The position numbers and the translations under genes were made by a program. Positions 6,521-10,868 of a stretch of DNA of 10,868 nt are shown piece by piece; positions within the stretch are counted from its first letter, which is position 1, and every line of letters begins with the position of its first letter. The notes beneath the pieces are model-generated. The model searched no databases, was not told the DNA's origin, and saw only the letters and a program-made list of their open reading frames with translations. The DNA comes from Candidatus Parcubacteria bacterium. Its GTDB lineage: Bacteria; Patescibacteriota; Minisyncoccia; Minisyncoccales; Minisyncoccaceae. The stretch lies in assembly GCA_017992335.1 (NCBI GenBank), contig JAGOOU010000006.1:1-10868 (forward strand), in the 5' to 3' direction.

Positions 6521-8106
6521 CTTTTTAACATATTAATACCCAATAAATAGCTGGTTGTAAGATATAGTATAAAAGCAATCAAACAAGCAAAACAAAACCA
6601 AGCAAAATCATAAAAGAAAATCAAGTGACTTGGCCAAAATTTCATTACAAGTAATATTCCTAATGCCATTACAATTGAAGATAAAATAATTTTAATGAAA
6701 AAAACTATAATCTCTTTGATCCCGAAATCACCTACTTTTTTATAGAATAAATAGAGTAATAAAATAAACTCAACAAATAAACTTACATTAAAAGCAAAAA
6801 CTAATCCTAATGTTTTAACTTGAGATAATTCAGATATTCCAAAAACTATTTTAGAAATATTTATAAAATAATCAGCATAAGAAACAAATAAATAACAAAT
6901 CAAGGAATTGAAAATAACAAAAAACAAAGCGATAATAGTCGGTGTTCTTGAATCTTTCAAACTAAAAAACCCCCTTAAAAGAATTGGCCCCAAACACTGA
7001 GCAACTGTACTTAAAAAGTATAATCCTAAACAAGCAGAAGTAACAATTACTGCTTCTTCTCCAAAAGAACCCGTTTCAAAAACAATCCTCACTATTTGCT
7101 CTCTTAACATAAAGATTATAATCCCCACCGGAAAAGAAAAATACAATACGGAATTAAAAACTGATCTAAATTTATCCAAATACTCTTTCCTTTTTTCTTC
7201 TACCCATAATTTGGACAAAGAAGGAAAAACCGCTGTGGCAAATGGAATACCAATTACTCCAATTGGCAAATATCTCAAATTATTAGACAAATTAAAAATA
7301 GCAATTGCTCCAGCCCCTATTCCTGAAGCAATTAAAGTTACCACTGCCATTCCGAATTGAACAGAAGAGGAAGAAATAATCCTTGGTCCAACCATATTGA
7401 AAAAATCTTTAATCGCTTTATGTTTAAAAGAAAAAATGAACCTATATTTAAAACCATTACTTATTGCTCCTGGAATCTGAATCAATAAGTAAAGAAGGGC
7501 TCCCAAGACAACACCTATTCCAGCTCCGAATATTCCAAAATACGGGGAAAGAAAAATTATTCCAAATATGATTCCTATATTATACAAAATAGGAGCAATT
7601 GAGAATGCAAGAAAATTATTGAAATAATTAAGGATAGCTGCCATTACAGAGGACATACCAAAAAATAACACACTCAAGAATACTAATCTCGTTAGATCAA
7701 CTGTTTTTGCTTGAGCCGCAGCATCAAAACCAGGAGCTAAATATGATATCAACTGAGGGGTAAAAATAATAAAAATCAAAAGAAACAAAAAGTATAATAT
7801 AAAAAAGAGGTTTAAAACATAATTGACTATTTTCCATGCTTCTTCTTTGTCTTTTTTAAAGTATTCTGAGAATATAGGAAGAAAAGAAACCGTTATTCCA
7901 CCAGCAAATATTATACTATAAACAAGATCAGGAATTCTAAAAGCAGTAAAATATATGTCCAAATCAACTGATGCACCAAAATATCCAGCTAAAAACCTGT
8001 CTCTCAGCAATCCTAATACCCTGCTAATCAAAACCGAGACAACCATTATTAGTGTTGCCTTTTTGATTCCTGCTTGCTTTGAATTTAGAATCTCATTAAA
8101 ATCCAT
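6517..8106 (-). CDS. murJ: Lipid II flippase MurJ (MviN family)
   Basis: 529-aa polytopic membrane protein of the MOP superfamily, expected to have 14 spans. It moves undecaprenyl-linked lipid II across the cytoplasmic membrane for peptidoglycan synthesis. The N-terminal block is diagnostic: SVLISRVLGLLRDRFLAGYFG (about 24-44), then DIYFTAFRIPDLVYSIIFAGGITVSFLPIFSEYF. Basic cytoplasmic loops such as LSKLWVEEKRKEYLDKF and RGFFSLKDSRTP also match the family. Length is normal for MurJ (510-530). The start ATG at 8106 follows a good promoter with almost no leader. lepA overlaps its end by 4 bases. With ftsEX and the DivIC-like gene nearby it forms part of an envelope-growth neighbourhood. The presence of MurJ implies a peptidoglycan wall. 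Confidence 0.96.
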   Translation of the reverse strand: MDFNEILNSKQAGIKKATLIMVVSVLISRVLGLLRDRFLAGYFGASVDLDIYFTAFRIPDLVYSIIFAGGITVSFLPIFSEYFKKDKEEAWKIVNYVLNLFFILYFLFLLIFIIFTPQLISYLAPGFDAAAQAKTVDLTRLVFLSVLFFGMSSVMAAILNYFNNFLAFSIAPILYNIGIIFGIIFLSPYFGIFGAGIGVVLGALLYLLIQIPGAISNGFKYRFIFSFKHKAIKDFFNMVGPRIISSSSVQFGMAVVTLIASGIGAGAIAIFNLSNNLRYLPIGVIGIPFATAVFPSLSKLWVEEKRKEYLDKFRSVFNSVLYFSFPVGIIIFMLREQIVRIVFETGSFGEEAVIVTSACLGLYFLSTVAQCLGPILLRGFFSLKDSRTPTIIALFFVIFNSLICYLFVSYADYFINISKIVFGISELSQVKTLGLVFAFNVSLFVEFILLLYLFYKKVGDFGIKEIIVFFIKIILSSIVMALGILLVMKFWPSHLIFFYDFAWFCFACLIAFILYLTTSYLLGINMLKR

Positions 8107-8115
8107 TTTTAAGCC

Positions 8116-8144
8116 ATTATCTCATAATAACTATCAATTTTCAA
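8116..8144 (-). promoter_or_regulatory. Promoter for murJ-lepA
   Basis: On the minus strand, TTGAAA (8144-8139), 17 bases, then GATAAT (8121-8116). The -10 ends nine bases before the murJ ATG, so the leader would be zero to three bases and there is no room for a Shine-Dalgarno site. Its -35 box is three bases from the -35 box of the divergent rnpB promoter. Confidence 0.65.
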
Positions 8145-8147
8145 ACC

Positions 8148-8176
8148 TTGACACGAAGATGTATATTAGTTAAAAT
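8148..8176 (+). promoter_or_regulatory. Promoter for rnpB
   Basis: Consensus -35 TTGACA (8148-8153), 17-base spacer, -10 TAAAAT (8171-8176). The predicted start is around 8182-8184, at the 5' strand of RNase P helix P1, so little or no 5' processing would be needed. Confidence 0.8.
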
Positions 8177-8179
8177 TAA

Positions 8180-8515
8180 TTGCCTTAATAAATCGGGTGA
8201 TTGCTCCAATTTGGAGAGGAAAGTCCGAACTGCCATTCCTGATTCAAGGTCTAAAAAACAGTGGGTAACGCCCATCGTCAAGGGAAACCTTGATAGAGAT
8301 GCGAACAGAGACGCTTTAATTAGAAATAATTAAAGAATCCTGAAAAGGATTAGGTTGGAAGTAATTCCAATTGTGAAACGGCTAAATTCTTGTTGGCAGC
8401 AAGAACAAACTCTTTTTTAAGAGAAAAAGTAGTTCGCTTGAGCTAAAGAGAGATCTTTGGCCTTAGATAGATAATCACCTATAACAGAATTCGGCTTATA
8501 GATTTATTAAGGCAA
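8180..8515 (+). ncRNA. rnpB: RNase P RNA, catalytic subunit
   Basis: This 336-nt RNA cuts 5' leaders from tRNA precursors together with the small protein RnpA. The ends pair as a 14-bp P1 helix: TTGCCTTAATAAAT (8180-8193) with ATTTATTAAGGCAA (8502-8515). The universal core is present: GAGGAAAGTCCGAACT at 8216-8231 (5' side of P4 and CRI) and ACAGAATTCGGCTTAT at 8484-8499 (3' side of P4 and CRV). The GTGGGTAACGCCCA segment (about 8261-8274) and TGTGAAACGGCTAAA (about 8372-8386) are also typical. The region between the CTCTT/AAGAG hairpin (8411-8424) and CGCTTGAGC is short compared with E. coli, where P16/P17 lie. It is transcribed from its own consensus promoter and ends at the hairpin at 8526-8555. 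Protein frames crossing it are spurious. Confidence 0.97.
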
Positions 8516-8525
8516 AAGAAACATG

Positions 8526-8557
8526 AAAAACATCCTTTTAATCAAGGATGTTTTTGT
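8526..8557 (+). terminator. Bidirectional intrinsic terminator between rnpB and the RNase H gene
   Basis: A perfect 12-bp inverted repeat, AAAAACATCCTT (8526-8537), TTAATC loop, AAGGATGTTTTT (8544-8555). For rnpB it ends in TTTTTGTTT. Read on the minus strand it ends in TTTTT and lies just past the RNase H stop at 8558, so it can end both convergent genes. Confidence 0.92.
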
Positions 8558-8995
8558 TTAGAACAAGGTTTTCTTTAAATTCTCATCTAGTGCTTGATTA
8601 GCCAAAGCATCTGCTTCTTTATTCCTCTCTCTTGGAATATGGACAAAATCAACTTTTCCAAACTCTGTTTTAAGGTTCCAGATTATCATAAACAAATCTT
8701 GAAGGTGTTTTTCTGAAATCTTATACTTTCCATTCATTTGATTAACTAATAATTCTGAATCAGACCTAAATTCTATTTCTATTTTTTTAACCTTATCTTT
8801 GCCAAACAAAAGCTTCATTTTCTTAAAAGAAAATATCACTGCTTCATATTCAGCTTCATTATTAGTAATTCTTTCTCCTAAATATTCTCCGTATTTTTTC
8901 AAAATCTCTCCTTTTTCATTTGAAACCACAACACCAACAGAACCAATTCCTGGATTTCCTCTTGAAGCACCATCTGTATTAATGATTATCTTCAT
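8558..8995 (-). CDS. Ribonuclease HI family protein (RNase H-like)
   Basis: 145-aa cytoplasmic RNase H-fold protein, predicted to cleave RNA in RNA:DNA hybrids with two metal ions. The acidic catalytic set is complete: D8 in NTDGASRGNPG, E47 in ITNNEAEYEA, D79 in FRSDSELLVNQMNG and D129 in NKEADALAN. The sequence style (TNNEAEYEA, SDSELLVNQ, HIPRERNKEADALAN) resembles the short bacterial/archaeal RnhA-like subgroup (YpdQ/Sll-type) rather than E. coli RnhA, and it lacks the E. coli basic handle. No N-terminal hybrid-binding domain is present. The start ATG at 8995 lies two bases from the -35 box of the opposing small-gene promoter, and no Shine-Dalgarno site is visible. A TAAAAT ten bases upstream could be its -10, but no good -35 goes with it. 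Confidence 0.93.
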   Translation of the reverse strand: MKIIINTDGASRGNPGIGSVGVVVSNEKGEILKKYGEYLGERITNNEAEYEAVIFSFKKMKLLFGKDKVKKIEIEFRSDSELLVNQMNGKYKISEKHLQDLFMIIWNLKTEFGKVDFVHIPRERNKEADALANQALDENLKKTLF

Positions 8996-8996
8996 G

Positions 8997-9025
8997 TTGA
9001 CAATTATTTTATTATTTGTTATAAT
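8997..9025 (+). promoter_or_regulatory. Perfect-consensus sigma70 promoter for the 46-codon unit
   Basis: TTGACA (8997-9002), exactly 17 bases, TATAAT (9020-9025), with an added extended -10 (TGT just before TATAAT). All twelve hexamer positions match consensus. The predicted start is near 9032, about 11 bases before the ATG at 9043. This is the strongest promoter in the window. Confidence 0.88.
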
Positions 9026-9042
9026 ATTATTAGTTGATTAAA

Positions 9043-9183
9043 ATGACTAAAGAAAAAAAAGATGGTATCTTCATCGACACCGATGAAGAAAGAAAAAAAG
9101 AAAAGATTCGCAACCAAATCGAGGCCTCCCAGCTCGCTTTCAAATGGGAGAAAGAGCGAAAAGACATCATTGAATGTAAATGA
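9043..9183 (+). CDS. 46-aa charged small protein of unknown function (or a structured small RNA)
   Basis: ATG at 9043, TGA at 9181. The product starts MTKEKKDGIFIDTDEERKKE and ends WEKERKDIIECK. It is highly charged, with no membrane span and a probable helix over the second half. I do not recognise a family. The unit stands alone: perfect promoter upstream and terminator overlapping its 3' end. Base composition is about 41% GC against roughly 30% in neighbouring genes, and many codons end in C (ATC, TTC, GAC, ACC, GCC, TCC, CTC). This may reflect high expression, or RNA structure selected instead of protein. No Shine-Dalgarno site precedes it. The open frame from a well-placed ATG favours a protein. 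A small regulatory RNA of about 175 nt, or a dual-function RNA, is the main alternative. Confidence 0.6.
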   Translation: MTKEKKDGIFIDTDEERKKEKIRNQIEASQLAFKWEKERKDIIECK

Positions 9184-9207
9184 TATCAATTTTGCTCTTT
9201 TTTTATT
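9151..9207 (+). terminator. Intrinsic terminator overlapping the end of the 46-codon gene
   Basis: AAAGAGCGAAA (9151-9161) pairs with TTTTGCTCTTT (9190-9200), with one G-U pair. Inside, ATCATT (9166-9171) pairs with AATGAT (9179-9184), extending the stem over the stop codon. A run of T follows directly (about 9198-9204). The last eleven codons and the stop therefore sit in the hairpin. The opposing RecJ-like gene ends at 9203 inside the T run. Confidence 0.8.
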
Positions 9208-10348
9208 TCTTAAAGTACTCTACTAAACATTTTTCAAACTTCTCAATATTTTCATTCTTAATTGTAAATCCTGCTGCTGGAGCATGGCCTCCAAATGTTT
9301 TCAATAATTCTTTGCAGCTTTCCATCGCCTTAACAGCATCCTGTGTTTTTGGAACCCTTACTGTTCCTCTGCTTAAGTTTTCATATTTTTGATATATAAA
9401 AATTGGTTTATTAAAATAATTACAAAGTCTTGAAGCAACAGAACCAAGATATTCAATCTCCCAATTAGGACTTCCGTCAAATATGATTTCCGATTGATTG
9501 TTTAAAAACTTATTCTTAATATTTTCTGTTAAAGCGTCTATTTCTCTATGCTTACTCTCTGTTTCTTCAATTAATTCTCTGGCAATAATCTTTGCTTTAT
9601 CTAAACTTGATTCTGTTAAAAGCAAATAAGAAGCAATTACGTGATCGTTAATTCTTGCTGAATTAAGCACACTATTTATTTTCGCAATCATATCTCTTTT
9701 TGACTTAAATTCTCCCAGAAAAGACATTATTGCTTTTAAGGCAGGCCTTTCGCTATTTTCAATATTCAATAATCCCTGAATTATGAATTCTTTATTATCC
9801 TCTGTCTCTATCATCATATCAGAAATAGTAGCTAAAGCAACTAATTCTAAAAAGCTTTCTTTAAGCATCTTAGACATATTCTCTCCTAATATCTCTTCAG
9901 CCAACCTAAAAGTAACGCCTGCATTAGCATATTCTTTAAAAAAAGACTCATCTGCTTTTTGTTTGGGATTAACAATAATGTCTGCTTCTGGTAATTTGTC
10001 TCCGACCTCTTTATGGTGATCAACAATAATTATGTCAAACCCTTTTTCTTTAGCAATTTTTACTTCTTCGTAATTGGTAATACCGCAATCTAAAGTTATT
10101 AAAAGCCCTTTTTCAAACTTAGAAAAAATAATTTCTAAAACGTCCTTGTTTAAACCATAGCCCTCTCTTCTTCTATCAGGAAAAAGAACTGCGCTGCAAG
10201 AGTAATTCAAATTATCAATTGTTTCTTTAAGAATTGTAGCTGAAGCTGCTCCATCCAAATCAGAGTCAGCAAATATTATTATTTGCTCTTTTTCAATAGT
10301 TGCTTTTTTTATCCTTTCTGCTGCTTTATCAATATTTTTAATTTTCAT
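9203..10348 (-). CDS. Short RecJ-like DHH-family phosphoesterase / exonuclease
   Basis: 381-aa cytoplasmic DHH/DHHA1 protein, predicted to be a metal-dependent single-strand nuclease or related phosphodiesterase. DHH domain motifs: I, D28-S-D30-L-D32-G-A-A-S; II, D87-C-G; III, the family-naming D110-H111-H112; IV, D177 in ATISDMM. The C-terminal DHHA1 substrate-binding domain carries SRGTVRVP (326-333) and GGHAPAAGF (353-361). Full-length RecJ (about 560-580 aa) has an OB-fold region after this; here the protein stops about 20 residues past GGH, so that part is missing. The ATG begins one base after the pgk stop, so the two are probably one operon. It could be a 5'-3' DNA exonuclease or an archaeal-like DHH nuclease. 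It is less likely to be a cyclic-dinucleotide or nanoRNA phosphodiesterase, which usually has a different motif I and context. Confidence 0.85.
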   Translation of the reverse strand: MKIKNIDKAAERIKKATIEKEQIIIFADSDLDGAASATILKETIDNLNYSCSAVLFPDRRREGYGLNKDVLEIIFSKFEKGLLITLDCGITNYEEVKIAKEKGFDIIIVDHHKEVGDKLPEADIIVNPKQKADESFFKEYANAGVTFRLAEEILGENMSKMLKESFLELVALATISDMMIETEDNKEFIIQGLLNIENSERPALKAIMSFLGEFKSKRDMIAKINSVLNSARINDHVIASYLLLTESSLDKAKIIARELIEETESKHREIDALTENIKNKFLNNQSEIIFDGSPNWEIEYLGSVASRLCNYFNKPIFIYQKYENLSRGTVRVPKTQDAVKAMESCKELLKTFGGHAPAAGFTIKNENIEKFEKCLVEYFKK

Positions 10349-10349
10349 A

Positions 10350-10868
10350 CTACTCTAATGCTTTAATCCCAGGCAAATCACTATCAGCTATAAAATCTAG
10401 CATAGCGCCTCCTCCGGAAGATAAATGATCAAACTTTTCATCAAGCCCTTCTTTCATTATTATTTCTGTTGTTTCTCCTCCCCCAGCAACAGTAAATGCG
10501 TTTTGACTAATAATTGCTTCCATTATTTTTGTTGTTCCTTCTTGAAATTCAGCTTTTTCGTAAAAACCTAAGGGCCCATTCCAAATTATTGTTTTAGCTG
10601 TAGAAATAATTGACTTATACTTTTCAATTGTTTCTGGCCCTATATCAAAAATGTCTTCTTCTTGCTTTAAGGTGCCCACTGCTCCAATTCTTAAATAATT
10701 TTCTTGAAGAGATGATAAAGAGATGACTCCGTCAACGGGCAAGTGGAGCTTGGGGCTAGCTAAGTTTAAATTCTTTAAATCTTCTTTTAGTTTAGTTTCT
10801 TCTTCTTTCCATTTATCCCTTACACAAATTCCCTTAACTGTTAAGATGGAATTAGCAATCTTTCCTCC
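10350..10868 (-). CDS. pgk: Phosphoglycerate kinase, C-terminal part (5' end beyond the right edge)
   Basis: The frame is open from the window edge (first visible codons GGKIANSIL) to TAG at 10350-10352, about 172 residues, representing the C-terminal nucleotide-binding half of a roughly 390-400-aa enzyme. PGK transfers the phosphate of 1,3-bisphosphoglycerate to ADP in glycolysis. Diagnostic segments are GGKIAN at the edge, IIWNGPLGFYE, FTVAGGGETTEII (usually GGGDT or GGGDS, so the Glu is a mild variant) and the C-terminal LSSGGGAMLDFIADSDLPGIKALE region. A TTG at 10742 could be mistaken for a start, but the homology clearly continues upstream. The RecJ-like gene follows after one base. Confidence 0.95.
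   Translation of the reverse strand, partial: GGKIANSILTVKGICVRDKWKEEETKLKEDLKNLNLASPKLHLPVDGVISLSSLQENYLRIGAVGTLKQEEDIFDIGPETIEKYKSIISTAKTIIWNGPLGFYEKAEFQEGTTKIMEAIISQNAFTVAGGGETTEIIMKEGLDEKFDHLSSGGGAMLDFIADSDLPGIKALE

Noticed and set aside
8148..8333. Plus-strand 61-codon frame over the rnpB 5' half
   Set aside because: It runs through the conserved RNase P RNA core (GAGGAAAGTCCGAACT), so it is a by-product of the RNA gene.
9032..9207. 6S RNA
   Set aside because: The length (about 175 nt) and strong promoter fit, but I see no extended pairing of the two ends or a central bubble, and an ATG frame is open throughout. A covariance-model search would decide.
9783..10019. Plus-strand frames antisense to the RecJ-like gene (also 9180-9392)
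   Set aside because: They are fully antisense to a well-supported DHH-family gene and have no start context or recognisable domain.
10350..10742. pgk starting at TTG 10742
   Set aside because: The frame and PGK homology (GGKIAN...) continue to the window edge; the gene is cut by the window, not short.
1..10868. CRISPR array, insertion sequence, toxin-antitoxin or defence genes
   Set aside because: No direct-repeat series, transposase motifs or terminal inverted repeats were seen; the window holds core genes.

Overview
The window looks like a piece of a very AT-rich, tightly packed bacterial genome, most likely from the Candidate Phyla Radiation (Patescibacteria, Parcubacteria-like). This is inference. 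It rests on low GC, genes overlapping by 1-4 bases, tRNA genes without an encoded CCA tail, short forms of universal proteins, promoters placed almost at start codons, and small lone proteins in the gaps. UGA appears to be a stop: several genes end in TGA, and the UGA-reading factor RF2 is present with its UGA-dependent frameshift.

Nearly all genes lie on the minus strand, so transcription order runs from high to low coordinates. At the right edge, the 3' end of pgk (phosphoglycerate kinase) is followed one base later by a short RecJ-like DHH phosphoesterase. A lone plus-strand unit then faces them: a perfect-consensus promoter, a 46-codon reading frame and an intrinsic terminator (8997-9207). 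Next comes an RNase HI-like gene (minus), which shares a bidirectional terminator with the plus-strand RNase P RNA gene rnpB. rnpB and the minus-strand murJ diverge from a 73-bp region holding two back-to-back promoters.

murJ (lipid II flippase) overlaps lepA (EF4) by 4 bases. Between lepA and a DivIC/FtsL-like septation protein, a 33-aa membrane peptide is encoded on the plus strand and fills the gap almost exactly. The septation gene ends inside tRNA-Thr(CGU). Immediately after that tRNA a promoter drives prfB-ftsE-ftsX, a chain linked by ATGA overlaps. prfB carries a programmed +1 frameshift, so its true start is at 4152. ftsX abuts tRNA-Gln(CUG). A 260-aa membrane protein of unknown function, a HIT-family hydrolase and the start of another membrane protein (cut by the left edge) follow.

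Functionally this is a core-gene region: envelope growth and division (murJ, ftsEX, DivIC-like), translation (prfB, lepA, two tRNAs, rnpB), nucleic-acid turnover (RNase H, RecJ-like) and glycolysis (pgk). I see no mobile element, CRISPR array or defence island. The most novel-looking material is the 46-codon plus-strand unit with its structured transcript, the 33-aa membrane peptide, and a hairpin overlapping the frameshift stimulator of prfB.
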